From the NCBI RefSeq assembly GCF_023336505.1, contig NZ_JAMAST010000010.1:1-64000 (forward strand): 64,000 nucleotides of DNA. The letters run 5' to 3'. The translations under genes and the position numbers were made by a program. This DNA is from Sporolactobacillus mangiferae (GTDB lineage Bacteria > Bacillota > Bacilli > Bacillales > Sporolactobacillaceae). Positions 23,790-33,635 of the stretch are shown here, in pieces (the first letter of the stretch is position 1; every line of letters starts with the position of its first letter). Below the pieces are notes generated by a model. That model was given only the letters and a program-made list of their open reading frames with translations, searched no databases and had not been told where the DNA came from.

Positions 23790-25406
23790 CTAAAGTGCAA
23801 ATTCATCCAGCGGAGATTTTATGTATCCAGCCTTCTGCAGCGCATCATATGCTGAAAGCTTTCGTTTTTTCCCTTCTTCTGCAATTTTCTGCAATTCATT
23901 AGTTGAGGCAGAGACATCACTGATTTTTCTATTGTCGGCTGTCTTCTGCATTTCAACAAAGGCCAAAGCTTTCTGCATCAGGCCTGCCTGCGATATTTCC
24001 GGATTTGCTTTAATCACAAATTCTGCTGCCTTCTCGGCCCTTGAAGGTTCAATATCTATGTCTATCAACGCAAGAATAATCTTTTCTAACTTCGTTGTCT
24101 CTCTGTTCTGACGAGCCTTTGCCTGTTCTTCTTTCTTTTTCTGGATGGTTGCCTTTAGGTCGATCTTAGACTGATGATGCTGTAAATAGTCTTCTACATC
24201 CATCGGCATGATGTCACCGTATCTTTCGATCTCAGATAGCAAACCGGATCTCAGTGCATTAAGCATTGGCTGAACCAGTTTAAGGTCGTCTTTGGCTACC
24301 TTTCTGATCATCCCCGGTGTTATTTGCTCTTCTCCCGTTTCAATCGCACGTCCCTGGGAAAGAACAAACAGTTTGACCGCTATATCAATTATTCCCTGAC
24401 TTTGTTCGTACAGTGTATCATTCAGATTATCCGTTAGTTCAACTCTATTCTTCGTCCACTGATAGTTCCACATCTCCGATATCAGGACATCCCAGTCGTC
24501 ATCCTTTTTCATTTGCTGCCACACCATGTCTCCCTGACCGCTGCCCCGGCGCGCCTGCCTGAAGTCCTGTTGGAGAACACTTCTTGCGCGCATCGTACCA
24601 ATCATCATGACCGGAACACCAATTTCATTGACCAAAGTGACAAAGAAGTTCATCATTTTTTCGGAACCGCTGCTTTTTGCGGTTAATAAGTGCTGGATCT
24701 CATCAATGATCAGAGCGCCGATATAATGCAGACGAGCAATCTGTCCCATCCGAGTTACCATTGAACTGATTGAATTACGTTTGCCCCCAAAACGGTCATA
24801 ATAGTTGGTTCCTAATAATCGATCTACTTTTAAAAAGAAATCCATACATAAAGATTTGAGTGAGCCGTCATGAGGGCAATTTAATTTAAGCCATACAATC
24901 TGTGTAATATTTAAGGGATACTTATGGATAATAGTCTGTGGATACAGCGATAAGACACGTTCAATCGCCGTTGTTTTACCAATACCTGAAAAGCCCATAA
25001 GGGTAAAGCTGGAAGCTGTTGAACGTATATCATGAGGTGTCAGCAACTGACCATTCATTACATAATGTGCGGTATTTAATTGATGGACGTTCTCCGGCAT
25101 ACATGGATTACGTCCGACATAACCATATCTCAGCAATCGGGAAAAGCGCTGTTCAAGATCAAGATGCTGCGTCACCGGCTGGAAAAATCGTGTCAGCCGT
25201 AATAATGCGTGATAGCGGAGCTGCGGCGACAGTTCTGTTTCTTTTTCATCATAGGCCGGGTAGTAGCTGAGTTTTTCAAATGCTTCTTCCTGTGACAGGA
25301 TCGGCGGTAAGGCTTCAATTAAGGGGTTCCCCTCAAAGTCAATCAGCTGCTGAGGATGATAGACAGCAACTTGTGCTTGATTTGAGGCGTTCTGTGCATC
25401 ATTCAT
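23790..25406 (-). CDS. tnsC: TnsC AAA+ ATPase regulator
   Basis: A 538-aa AAA+ protein with Walker A GFSGIGKTTAIERVL, Walker B GALIIDEIQHLL and a sensor stretch MIGTMRARSVL. The start M-N-D-A-Q is set by GGGGAGGA and overlaps the tnsB stop by 8 bp; a longer frame to 25439 lacks a ribosome site. TnsC links target selectors TnsD/TnsE to the TnsAB transposase and gives target immunity. Length is close to Tn7 TnsC (555 aa). Confidence 0.9.
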   Translation of the reverse strand: MNDAQNASNQAQVAVYHPQQLIDFEGNPLIEALPPILSQEEAFEKLSYYPAYDEKETELSPQLRYHALLRLTRFFQPVTQHLDLEQRFSRLLRYGYVGRNPCMPENVHQLNTAHYVMNGQLLTPHDIRSTASSFTLMGFSGIGKTTAIERVLSLYPQTIIHKYPLNITQIVWLKLNCPHDGSLKSLCMDFFLKVDRLLGTNYYDRFGGKRNSISSMVTRMGQIARLHYIGALIIDEIQHLLTAKSSGSEKMMNFFVTLVNEIGVPVMMIGTMRARSVLQQDFRQARRGSGQGDMVWQQMKKDDDWDVLISEMWNYQWTKNRVELTDNLNDTLYEQSQGIIDIAVKLFVLSQGRAIETGEEQITPGMIRKVAKDDLKLVQPMLNALRSGLLSEIERYGDIMPMDVEDYLQHHQSKIDLKATIQKKKEEQAKARQNRETTKLEKIILALIDIDIEPSRAEKAAEFVIKANPEISQAGLMQKALAFVEMQKTADNRKISDVSASTNELQKIAEEGKKRKLSAYDALQKAGYIKSPLDEFAL

Positions 25407-27555
25407 TGCTATCCTCCCCGCTCTTATGCCATAGTCCACGTGCTTTTATTGACGGCCGGGCATAGCGTTCATCATTGTCACTCTCTTTTGTGTTAAAAGG
25501 GATAACAGCTGATGGCGAACTGGTATTTTTCCTGTTTCCTAGGAGAAAGGCCTCATCATCTTGCCGAGATTCACGCTCATCCTTTCGATGTTCGCGAATC
25601 GATTTTGTTTTTTGGGACTTACTGATCACTTTTGACTGGCCTTGATCAGCCTCTTTTGTTGCTGATTTAATGAGAGCCTCGGCATCTGAAATAAAATCTA
25701 CTTCTTTTTGAAGCTGCTGGTGTTCTGACTGACTGCGCTGCAGCTTTTCATATCCCAGTAAATACTGTATCTCGTCCAGTGTTTTACCCTCGTACCGTTT
25801 TTGGTGTTCAAGCAAATGACAGGTTGAAAATGAATATAGATCTTCGTTAATCAAGTAAACAAACGACATATTTCTGGGATCATAGGAAATACTTACTCGC
25901 CAGCTCCCTTTTTGTCTGGCCGTTGGAAACCATGATTCCTTCAAAGCCCGTTCACAGCTGTAGTACATGCCCTTGAATTTAATGCCACGATACGTGACCG
26001 TTGCCTGTCCCCGCGGCAATAAATGCAACTTCACCGTCTCCTCTGGAAAATAGCGCAGTTTTCCGGAACGATTGCGTATGCCCCAGTTCCATAAATTCAA
26101 TGGAGTAGGCTGCACATCGTCGCGAATCATATCTTCATCACGTACATAATCCCTTAAATAGTGCTTTGTGTTGTAATAAATAATCTGCTTGATAATCAGC
26201 TGCGTAAACTGCTCAATCGTAAGTTTTGCGTCTAACCGGTAATCCCGTGCGCCGCGTTCGCGAAAATCCTTATCGATATAACTGGGCAGGAATGGCTTAA
26301 CTTTCCTCTGAATGGTATCAAACTGTTTTTCAACGATACCCTTCCAATCTGCTCGATAAGGCGCAGCATTCTCCACCTGAATATTGAAGGCCGCAACTAA
26401 ATGGTCGGCATTCATTCCTTCTAATTCACCGCGGTCTCCAAGCAAGACATCAGGCAAATGCTCAACCGGCCAAAGCTCTTTGGCTATATCAATGCCATGT
26501 TCATGACAAAACCGCTGCTTATCTGTGACGACATTGGCCAGCGCCATCATGGCCCCGCTCCATGACGGACCTTCCAGACCAATATTTAATCCGACAATCA
26601 TACGGCTGAAAACATCGACGACAAAATAAATAATGGGTCGTCCAATGATCCAATCTGGATTGTAGCGAGAGATTAAATATACATCACCGACCGTCGCATC
26701 AATCTGATAACGAGAGCCGGGACCAATAGCCTCAGCGGTCGATGATCCTAACACTGATCGAAAGTCTTTCTCATATTTTTTACGTCCCTGCCGCGCAATG
26801 GTTGATTCCTGTACGGTATATTCTTTGTTGTACCAATAACGGAATTGCTTAAGTGAAGGTAATTGATTCTTGTCTTTAACGATTACTTTTTTTATACCAT
26901 CTTCAAAATAATAGTCTTCAGCATAAAATTCTCGAATCATCATCATATATGCTTCAGTCAGCCTGTTTTTTTTGGATGTTAAATAATATTTTTCAATTGA
27001 TACGCGAAACAGCTTTTTGGTCTCTTCATCAACATTAATGCCCTGTTCATCATATTTACGGGGCCGTCCCCGTTTCTTCGTACCGCTGACTCTCTCTTTA
27101 CCCTTTCCACCTGATTTAAAATACTCAGGAAGTAAGGCGTCTGGTCTCTTGCCTCTTTGCCAATATTTACGTAAATACTTTCTGACGGTTGGCAGAGATA
27201 CCTCATAAGTCTCAGAAGCCTTCTTAACGTACATTGCTCGTTTCTTTTTTTCGAATATATCCGATTCTGCCGCAACCATTTCTTTGATAATATTCCAAGC
27301 CTGGTCTCGATACTCAATATTTTTAGGATTCTGAGCTTGGTTGATGAATGGTACAAAGGGATCTTCTTTAATTTTTGTCAGTTCATCCTGTATAATTTCA
27401 TCAATGATCTCACGTACGGATCGAATAAACGGAAGAGCTTTTCGATCATATATGTCAATCAAATAAGCCATAATATTTTCTTCATCAATCCAGAGCACTC
27501 GAAATACTTGATTATTTGCTTCATCTTTTAAAAGTTCATTAACGATTAGATTCAT
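25399..27555 (-). CDS. tnsB: TnsB DDE transposase
   Basis: A 718-aa transposase of the rve/retroviral-integrase fold. Candidate catalytic residues are D in YQIDATVGDVYL, D in VLLGDRGELEG and E in RADWKGIVEKQF. N-terminal helix-turn-helix regions bind the ends, and a Lys-rich C-terminal tail (about 620-700) would contact TnsC. It cuts the 3' ends and joins them to the target. It is near the Tn7 TnsB length (702 aa) and overlaps tnsA by 4 bp. Confidence 0.9.
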   Translation of the reverse strand: MNLIVNELLKDEANNQVFRVLWIDEENIMAYLIDIYDRKALPFIRSVREIIDEIIQDELTKIKEDPFVPFINQAQNPKNIEYRDQAWNIIKEMVAAESDIFEKKKRAMYVKKASETYEVSLPTVRKYLRKYWQRGKRPDALLPEYFKSGGKGKERVSGTKKRGRPRKYDEQGINVDEETKKLFRVSIEKYYLTSKKNRLTEAYMMMIREFYAEDYYFEDGIKKVIVKDKNQLPSLKQFRYWYNKEYTVQESTIARQGRKKYEKDFRSVLGSSTAEAIGPGSRYQIDATVGDVYLISRYNPDWIIGRPIIYFVVDVFSRMIVGLNIGLEGPSWSGAMMALANVVTDKQRFCHEHGIDIAKELWPVEHLPDVLLGDRGELEGMNADHLVAAFNIQVENAAPYRADWKGIVEKQFDTIQRKVKPFLPSYIDKDFRERGARDYRLDAKLTIEQFTQLIIKQIIYYNTKHYLRDYVRDEDMIRDDVQPTPLNLWNWGIRNRSGKLRYFPEETVKLHLLPRGQATVTYRGIKFKGMYYSCERALKESWFPTARQKGSWRVSISYDPRNMSFVYLINEDLYSFSTCHLLEHQKRYEGKTLDEIQYLLGYEKLQRSQSEHQQLQKEVDFISDAEALIKSATKEADQGQSKVISKSQKTKSIREHRKDERESRQDDEAFLLGNRKNTSSPSAVIPFNTKESDNDERYARPSIKARGLWHKSGEDSNE

Positions 27556-28373
27556 TTCACCGCCCGCTTCTCATTGGAATTTGGGTTGATAATAATCAAG
27601 TCCGCAGGCAGTTGCGACAGGCTGAATTTCTTTTTTACATCAAAGATTATACTTTTCCGTGCGAGTAAATATTTGAAAAGTGATAAGGCGGTGCCATCTT
27701 CAAGACTGTACGATTTGTCAAAGTCACGAAGTGATAAAAGAATGGAATCCTTACTTTTTTGAAGAAAAATGCTTAATTCTGAGACAAGATCACGTTCTGA
27801 TGAGGCAGATAACTGATATGAAGAATGCATCCAGCCGATATTTTCAACAGCCTCTTTTAAGATATCCTTTTCAGTGACGATTCCCCAATCCACTTGTCTT
27901 TTTTGCCAATACGCACGTTCAATTTCAAATTTATCTCTTATTCTGGGATCTTCTAATTTTTCGCTCGGCTTTATAGTCCTAGCAATATAGGTAATTTTTT
28001 CATTCTTTCTGATCGTAATAATAAAATCAGTTGTCATAACGATTGGCGTCTGAGTACTCGGATCAATGGGGTGTGAAATTTGTTTGCTGGCGGCGATGTT
28101 TACTGTAATTTCTCGATTGAGAGGGTATTGTTCACGAATATCAATCACATTATCTGCCCACTCAAGAAGGTAAAAATAACTTTGCTCTAAATCAGACAGT
28201 AAATGGTGGATTCTAGATGTCTTCCATCCCTTGATTCGGTGGACTCGGCCAGAAGATGGAACATTCTGGATCGTCAGCCATGGCTTATAATTACTGAGTT
28301 CTCCGCTTCCGCGGCCTTCCTCATAATAACGGGCAATTTTATCCTCAGTCCATGAATTTTTATGTTTAGCCAT
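27552..28373 (-). CDS. tnsA: TnsA endonuclease
   Basis: A 273-aa protein, exactly the Tn7 TnsA length. Restriction-enzyme-like residues are visible: E63 in DLEQSYFYLLEW, D116 in MTTDFIITI and K135 in ARTIKPSE, matching E63/D114/K132 of Tn7. The start M-A-K-H-K is preceded by AGAGGTGAGAGG; a longer frame to 28412 has no ribosome site. TnsA cuts the 5' ends, so the element should move by cut-and-paste. It is the first gene from the right end. Confidence 0.9.
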   Translation of the reverse strand: MAKHKNSWTEDKIARYYEEGRGSGELSNYKPWLTIQNVPSSGRVHRIKGWKTSRIHHLLSDLEQSYFYLLEWADNVIDIREQYPLNREITVNIAASKQISHPIDPSTQTPIVMTTDFIITIRKNEKITYIARTIKPSEKLEDPRIRDKFEIERAYWQKRQVDWGIVTEKDILKEAVENIGWMHSSYQLSASSERDLVSELSIFLQKSKDSILLSLRDFDKSYSLEDGTALSLFKYLLARKSIIFDVKKKFSLSQLPADLIIINPNSNEKRAVK

Positions 28374-28430
28374 CCTCTCACCTCTGATAAATGGCAATAA
28401 TAAACACGCCACAAGTTACATTAAGTATAC

Positions 28431-28513
28431 TTTATGGCGTGATATTTAGAAACAACTTTATTGTCAGAGAAAAGACTTTATTGTAACTGAAACAACTTTA
28501 TTAGACGAGTACA
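28431..28513 (-). repeat. Right end of the Tn7-like element with four TnsB sites
   Basis: Read on the minus strand from 28513: TGTACTCGTCT, then AATAAAGT cores covering 28495-28502, 28475-28482 and 28455-28462 (20-bp spacing), and a diverged one at 28431-28438 (CATAAAGT). Classical Tn7R also has four overlapping sites with this core. A TATACT -10 element overlaps the inner site, so TnsB probably represses tnsA transcription. Confidence 0.9.
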
Positions 28514-28538
28514 ACATGAAGATGTGTCACTTTGGTGC
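28514..28538 (-). other. attTn7 spacer between glmS stop and transposon
   Basis: Twenty-five bp separate the glmS stop codon from the terminal TGT, as in Tn7. The first 5 bp (ACATG on the plus strand) would be the target duplication. The TnsD recognition site is the 3' end of glmS itself (protein end LAKSVTVE). Confidence 0.75.
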
Positions 28539-30344
28539 TTATTCCACTGTAACCGATTTTGCCAGGTTACGTGGTTTATCAACGTCGCATTCGTTTTGCA
28601 GGGCCGCATAGTAGGCGATCAGCTGCAACGGCACGGCGCAAACAAGTGGCGCGAGGGCTGGATGCACGTTCGGAAGCACGATGCGGTCGTCCGCGTGGTT
28701 CGTGACTCCGTCCATGCTGATGATGCATGTGTGGGCGCCGCGTGCGGCAACCTCTTCAACATTGCTTCGAATATTGTTGTTGACTTTTTGCTGAGTGGCA
28801 AAGGCAAAGACCGGTGTGCCGTCTTCGATCAAGGCGATCGTACCGTGCTTGAGCTCGCCGCCGGCGAAGCCTTCTGCCTGAATGTAGGAAACTTCCTTCA
28901 GCTTCAGGGCAGCTTCCATGCAGACGTAGTAGTCGAGCGCACGGCCAATGTAGAAAGCGTTGCGCGTAATTGACAGATATTCGCGTGCAACTTCTTTCAG
29001 CAGCGCTTTTTCGTCGATCATCTGCTCCATGCCCTGAGCGGCAATGCTCAGCTCATGAAGAAGGTTGAAGCTTGGCTTCACGCCCTTCTTTTGCGCAGCG
29101 GCAACCGCCATGAAGGAAAAGACGGCAATCATTGCCGTGTATGCTTTTGTCGAGGCAACGGCGATTTCCGGACCGGCGAACAGCAGCATTCTGTAATCAG
29201 CTTCGCGATAGAGCGTTGATCCTTCGACATTTGTCATCGTTAATGTCGGATAGCCGAGCTTTTTCACCTTGACAAGCACTGCACGGCTGTCGGCCGTTTC
29301 GCCGCTCTGCGAAATAAAGATAAACAGCGGTTTCTGAGACAGCAGCGGCATATTATATGAGAATTCACTCGAAATATGCACCTCAGTCGGAATACCGGCT
29401 ATCGTCTCGAGCAGATGTCTGCCGACGAGTCCGGCGTGATAGCTTGTGCCGCAGGCGATGATGTAGATACGGTCTGCGTCGTTGATCGCGCGGGTAATCG
29501 CCGGATCAAGCGTCACGGTGCCGTCACTGCCACCGTACTCCTGAAGCAGGCGGCGCATCACTGCCGGCTGTTCGTCGATTTCCTTCAGCATATAATGCGG
29601 ATAAGCCCCTTTTTCCGTGTCATGGGCATCGAAGGAAACGGTATACGGCTGGCGTATCTTGGTGCTGCCGTCAAGATCCATGATTGTGTAGCTGTCCTTC
29701 TTCAGCACAACGACTTCCTCATCCATCAGCTCAACATAACGCTTCGTCTGCTGAATCATCGCGGTTGCGTCACTGGCAACCACATTGAACCCGTTGCCGA
29801 TCCCGATCAGAAGAGGGCTTTTGTTCTTCGCAACATAGAGCGTATCCTTGTCTTCGGTATCCAGCAGTGCGATCGCATAGGATCCGTCGAGCAGCTGCAA
29901 AGTTTTCCGCAAGGCAGCTTCCGTGCTCAATCCTTCATTCGCAAACGTTTCAATCAGCTGCACAACGACTTCCGTATCGGTTTCACTTTTCAAAATGACA
30001 TCGGCCAGATAGTCTGCCTTGAGCTGGTTGTAATTTTCAATGACACCGTTGTGAACTAAGGTAAAGCGGCCGGATGCGCTTTGATGCGGATGCGCATTGC
30101 GCTGGTTCGGTTCGCCGTGTGTTGCCCAGCGCGTATGACCGATGCCGAGTGTCGCATGGACAGCCGGATCAACAGTCTTTTTCAGCACAGCAATACGGCC
30201 TTTTTCCTTGAATACATGGATGCCATCTGCGTTGAGCAGCGCAATACCTGCTGAATCATAACCGCGATATTCGAGATTGGTGAGCCCTTTAAGCAAAATG
30301 TCACGTGCATCTTCGTTGCCAATATAGCCTACAATACCACACAT
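28539..30344 (-). CDS. glmS: Glutamine--fructose-6-phosphate aminotransferase
   Basis: A 601-aa enzyme making glucosamine-6-phosphate from fructose-6-phosphate and glutamine, the entry to cell-wall amino sugars. The N-terminal nucleophile Cys ([15 protein letters not shown]) begins the glutaminase domain, with GHTRWATHG. Two SIS domains follow ([17 protein letters not shown]) and the conserved end [20 protein letters not shown] precedes the ATG. It is controlled by its own promoter and a glmS ribozyme. Its 3' end is the Tn7-like insertion site. Confidence 0.97.
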   Translation of the reverse strand: MCGIVGYIGNEDARDILLKGLTNLEYRGYDSAGIALLNADGIHVFKEKGRIAVLKKTVDPAVHATLGIGHTRWATHGEPNQRNAHPHQSASGRFTLVHNGVIENYNQLKADYLADVILKSETDTEVVVQLIETFANEGLSTEAALRKTLQLLDGSYAIALLDTEDKDTLYVAKNKSPLLIGIGNGFNVVASDATAMIQQTKRYVELMDEEVVVLKKDSYTIMDLDGSTKIRQPYTVSFDAHDTEKGAYPHYMLKEIDEQPAVMRRLLQEYGGSDGTVTLDPAITRAINDADRIYIIACGTSYHAGLVGRHLLETIAGIPTEVHISSEFSYNMPLLSQKPLFIFISQSGETADSRAVLVKVKKLGYPTLTMTNVEGSTLYREADYRMLLFAGPEIAVASTKAYTAMIAVFSFMAVAAAQKKGVKPSFNLLHELSIAAQGMEQMIDEKALLKEVAREYLSITRNAFYIGRALDYYVCMEAALKLKEVSYIQAEGFAGGELKHGTIALIEDGTPVFAFATQQKVNNNIRSNVEEVAARGAHTCIISMDGVTNHADDRIVLPNVHPALAPLVCAVPLQLIAYYAALQNECDVDKPRNLAKSVTVE

Positions 30345-30435
30345 AGGATGATGTCCTCCTTGTGAGGCAGGAAAGCCTGGTGTCAGATGTCATCACAGTC
30401 ATCGAACGGGGCAATCTTGCCCCACTTGTTTTTTG

Positions 30436-30602
30436 TCGTCTCTATGCTTGCCGCACGGGTTCTGTCAAGAGAGTTGCCTCCCTGTTTTGTGCGCGTGCTG
30501 ACGGGTGCAAGCATCCCGAGAGGCATCCGCCGAATCTTTCGATAAACCTCTTCCTCGTCAACTATTCCGGTTCGCTTCGTCCGCAGGAATAGTCCAGGCG
30601 CT
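30436..30602 (-). ncRNA. glmS ribozyme: glmS ribozyme/riboswitch
   Basis: The minus-strand leader begins AAGCGCCTGGACTATTC and continues with GTTGACGAGGAAGAGGTTTA, ATCGAAAGATTCGGCGG and ATGCCTCTCGG, the conserved core of the glmS ribozyme (P1, P2.1, P2.2). A P3/P4-like pairing GATGCTTGC/GGCAAGCAT closes it. Self-cleavage, triggered by glucosamine-6-phosphate, is expected just 5' of GCGCC (between 30602 and 30601). A GGGGCAA/TTGCCCC hairpin at 30408-30423 follows. Confidence 0.93.
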
Positions 30603-30649
30603 TTATATTCAGTTTGAGCGGCCCTCACTTTCCTTCTTGAGTCAATCAC

Positions 30650-30678
30650 ATACTACTTTAATCTCCGGTACGCGTCAA
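30650..30678 (-). promoter_or_regulatory. SigA-type promoter of glmS
   Basis: TTGACG (30678-30673) and TAGTAT (30655-30650) are separated by 17 bp. Transcription would start about 40 nt before the ribozyme cleavage site. The rest of the glmM-glmS gap (30,679-30,879) shows no gene. Confidence 0.75.
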
Positions 30679-30879
30679 TCCTCTTTTTAGTTTCTCATGC
30701 TTACTCCATATATTTATTCGGAAATGCTATGTCCGGTTACTCTAAAACGTTTTTTCGCTGTCCTTTTTCCATATGTGAAAAGTACTGATTCATTCAAGGG
30801 AAAAAAGCGAATGAAATGGGTGGCAACCGGTGCATGTGAGCTTTTCTCCTGCCCTGGCACAAGCCCACCTGCTCGAAAC

Positions 30880-32235
30880 TTATTGAATAACCCCGCCGAC
30901 TGCTTCGACAACCTTCTGAGCGATGCGGTCAACATACGCATTGCACGCTTCTTCCGTAGGTGCCTCAGCCATCACGCGGATCAGCGATTCCGTGCCGGAC
31001 GGACGGACGAGTACCCGGCCGTCGCCCGCCATGTCCGCCTCGACTTCTTTGATTGCCTGCGCAACTTCGGCATTCTCGGCCACATGAAACTTATCCGTTA
31101 CCCGGATATTAACCAGCTTTTGAGGATACGTCTTGATTTCCGCTGCAAGCTCCGACAGCTTCTTGCCGGTTGCCTTTATGATGCTGACCAGCTGCAAAGC
31201 GGTCAGCATCCCATCGCCGGTCGTTGAATGATCCAGGAAGATAATATGACCGGACTGTTCGCCGCCAAGCGTGTAACCGCCGGCACGCATCTCCTCCATG
31301 ACATAACGGTCGCCGACTTTCGTCTGCTTCGTTTCAATCTGTTCCGCCTGAAGCGCTTTGTAAAGGCCAAGGTTGCTCATGACCGTCGTCACCAGCGTAT
31401 CTTTTGCCAGCATCCCTTTGGACTTCAAATAGGTTGCACATATATACATGATTTTGTCACCGTCGACAATGTTGCCTTGCTCATCGACTGCGATCAGGCG
31501 ATCACCATCGCCGTCAAAGGCAAGACCACAGTCCGCTTCTTTTTCAACCACAAGCGTTGAAAGGGCCTGCGGGTGTGTTGAACCAACGCCTTCATTAATA
31601 TTTTTCCCGTTTGGAGAGGTGCCAATGGTCACAATATCTGCTTCAAGATCGGCAAAAAGATGCGGAGCGAGTGCGCTTGTCGATCCGTTTGCACAATCCA
31701 GTGCGAGTTTGAGCGAAGAAAAATCATCTTCCTGAATGGTTTGTTTCAGGAACTGAAGATATTTCTGACCGCCTTCGAAGTAATCGCTGGAAGTTCCGAG
31801 ATCGCCGCCGATCGGCCTTGGAAGATCATCCTTCTCCTTGGCAAGCAATGCTTCAATCGTTTCTTCGACCTCATCGCTCAGTTTAAATCCGTCACTGCCA
31901 AAAAATTTAATTCCATTGTCTGCAACCGGATTGTGAGACGCCGAGATCATGATCCCCGCGCTGGCGTCCATCGCTTTCGTTAAATAGGCAACCCCTGGCG
32001 TTGAAATGACACCAAGGCGCATGACTTCGACACCAATTGACAGCAGCCCGGAAATCAGCGCACCTTCCAGCATGTATCCGGAGATCCGGGTATCCCGCCC
32101 GACCAGAACCTTTGGATGTTCGGTTGTCTTCGTCAATGCATATCCGCCCGCACGTCCTAATTTAAAAGCCAGCTCAGGTGTCAGGCCGAGATTCGCAACG
32201 CCTCGGACTCCATCCGTTCCAAAGTACTTTGTCAT
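30880..32235 (-). CDS. glmM: Phosphoglucosamine mutase
   Basis: A 451-aa alpha-phosphohexomutase. It begins [15 protein letters not shown], with the catalytic serine in ISASHNPV (about residue 102), the metal loop DGDGDR and the substrate loop GGEQSGH, plus C-terminal [12 protein letters not shown]. It converts glucosamine-6-phosphate to glucosamine-1-phosphate. It follows cdaA-cdaR, an order conserved in Firmicutes, where GlmM also binds and inhibits CdaA. Confidence 0.97.
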   Translation of the reverse strand: MTKYFGTDGVRGVANLGLTPELAFKLGRAGGYALTKTTEHPKVLVGRDTRISGYMLEGALISGLLSIGVEVMRLGVISTPGVAYLTKAMDASAGIMISASHNPVADNGIKFFGSDGFKLSDEVEETIEALLAKEKDDLPRPIGGDLGTSSDYFEGGQKYLQFLKQTIQEDDFSSLKLALDCANGSTSALAPHLFADLEADIVTIGTSPNGKNINEGVGSTHPQALSTLVVEKEADCGLAFDGDGDRLIAVDEQGNIVDGDKIMYICATYLKSKGMLAKDTLVTTVMSNLGLYKALQAEQIETKQTKVGDRYVMEEMRAGGYTLGGEQSGHIIFLDHSTTGDGMLTALQLVSIIKATGKKLSELAAEIKTYPQKLVNIRVTDKFHVAENAEVAQAIKEVEADMAGDGRVLVRPSGTESLIRVMAEAPTEEACNAYVDRIAQKVVEAVGGVIQ

Positions 32236-32348
32236 TGTTTCGATCGCTCCTATCTTTCCTCGTCCAAATTCCGCCGCTTTATTTTAAACTCCGTTCTTTT
32301 TTCTGTCAAAGGATGTTATGCCCCCGCTGAAAGTAATAAACCTTTCCG

Positions 32349-33635
32349 TCAGCTGATTGTGATGCTGATTTTGGACAGATCCGCTTTCGCCGTGAGCCCA
32401 TCCGGAGCATCGACCGCGACCGCAACCTGGTGTTTGCCCGCGTCCAGACCGCTTAAATCCACTTCGGCCTGCACATCGCTTTTTGACAGTTGATCGATAT
32501 CACGAGACGGACCGGTAACCGAAACACTGACATGATCTTCTTTGTCAAAATCCGCATTCAATCCGTCCTTCAATCCGGTAATCTTTATTGGTATATTCGT
32601 TAGCTCTTTCGTCTGTTCGTCCGTACCGGAGCCGGAACCTGAATCGCTGCTTTCACTGCTGCTTGCAGCCGTCTCTTTTGCGATGTGGACGGTCACTTCT
32701 ATTTTTTCCGGATTGACCTTGCTTACGCCTGCCGGCACCGGTACCGAGACGGAAAAACGCTTATCCTTTTTTAATCCATCCACAGAGACAGAAAGCGGCT
32801 CAAGCGCTGTAATCTGATCAAGTGCGGCGCTGTCCGATGCAGATACCGTCACGGTTTCCGCAGACAGATCAACGGAGCTGACACTGTATCCTTCTGCCGG
32901 TGTTCCTGTGGTCACCGCTTTGATACTCAATTGCTTTGCTAATTTATTGATGGGCACACGAACATGTGCAGACGACGGGCTAATCTTTACATTCACCTGA
33001 TCACCATCATTATTATATGCATGAAGGCTGACTTTTTTATTTACAGTGGCATTCGCGTCTTTAACATCGATCACGCCTTTGACAAAAGCAATTGAATCCA
33101 CCGTATCTTCCCCTCCGGTGACGGTAACGGTTTTTGTATCCATTACCGGGTCGCCGACTGAATAACCATCTGCCAGATTGTCTTTATTCAAAACGTCAAT
33201 AGCCACCGGAAGTTCCTTGCTCGTTTTCTTTTGGATCGTGACGCGTACGGTCTTGGGACTCGGCTGGACATTAAGTCCTGACGGAAAGCCCCGTGTCTGC
33301 ACGCGGGCATCATATGTCCCCGGCTTCATATTTGTTAAATCGATGAAGGCGCTTTTTGTGCTTGGCAGTTTGGCCTTCAGAATGGATTCATTGGAACCGC
33401 TCAGCCGCACATTAACGGTCTGCGGTGCTCCGCTCACTACATATTTATTCTCATCATATTTCACGGCCAGATTTTCCGTCACAACGGTGGACTGCTGTTC
33501 CGGATGAACGGCAATGCTCGATGGCGTGCTCGTCGGCGACGTGCCTTCACCTGCTGAGACAATCGCATACAGCATAAGTGCCATGACAAAGGATACAATT
33601 TTGACAAACCAATTGTTATTCAAAAGTTTATCCAT
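32349..33635 (-). CDS. cdaR: CdaR (YbbR-domain) regulator of CdaA
   Basis: A 428-aa protein with an N-terminal membrane anchor (WFVKIVSFVMALMLYAIVSA) followed by four YbbR-like repeats outside the membrane; a Ser/Gly-rich linker (SSSESSDSGSGSG) precedes the last. The start is set by GGAGAGGA and overlaps the cdaA stop by 8 bp. A longer frame upstream (to 33791) is the shadow of cdaA. CdaR modulates the diadenylate cyclase CdaA. Confidence 0.92.
   Translation of the reverse strand: MDKLLNNNWFVKIVSFVMALMLYAIVSAGEGTSPTSTPSSIAVHPEQQSTVVTENLAVKYDENKYVVSGAPQTVNVRLSGSNESILKAKLPSTKSAFIDLTNMKPGTYDARVQTRGFPSGLNVQPSPKTVRVTIQKKTSKELPVAIDVLNKDNLADGYSVGDPVMDTKTVTVTGGEDTVDSIAFVKGVIDVKDANATVNKKVSLHAYNNDGDQVNVKISPSSAHVRVPINKLAKQLSIKAVTTGTPAEGYSVSSVDLSAETVTVSASDSAALDQITALEPLSVSVDGLKKDKRFSVSVPVPAGVSKVNPEKIEVTVHIAKETAASSSESSDSGSGSGTDEQTKELTNIPIKITGLKDGLNADFDKEDHVSVSVTGPSRDIDQLSKSDVQAEVDLSGLDAGKHQVAVAVDAPDGLTAKADLSKISITIS

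Larger units (their letters stand above)
9333..28513. mobile_element. Tn7-like transposon (about 19.2 kb) in attTn7 downstream of glmS
   Basis: The right end at 28513 is well supported. It starts TGT, has the core AATAAAGT exactly 11 bp in, carries three cores at 20-bp spacing plus a diverged fourth, and sits 25 bp from the glmS stop codon, as in Tn7. tnsA, B, C, D and E follow in canonical order. The left end is proposed at 9333 because TGTTAACTGAC is followed at the same 11-bp distance by AATAAAGT. The cargo is a metalloid group, a glutaredoxin and a copper-type group. No CRISPR or cas genes are present, so targeting is by TnsD (attTn7) and TnsE. The flanking 5 bp do not match (TTTTT on the left, ACATG on the right), so the left boundary may be rearranged. 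Confidence 0.75.

Noticed and set aside
28511-28516. Right terminus at 28516 (TGTTGT)
   Set aside because: The TGT ending at 28513 places AATAAAGT 11 bp in, as in Tn7 and at 9333, and gives 25 bp to glmS.
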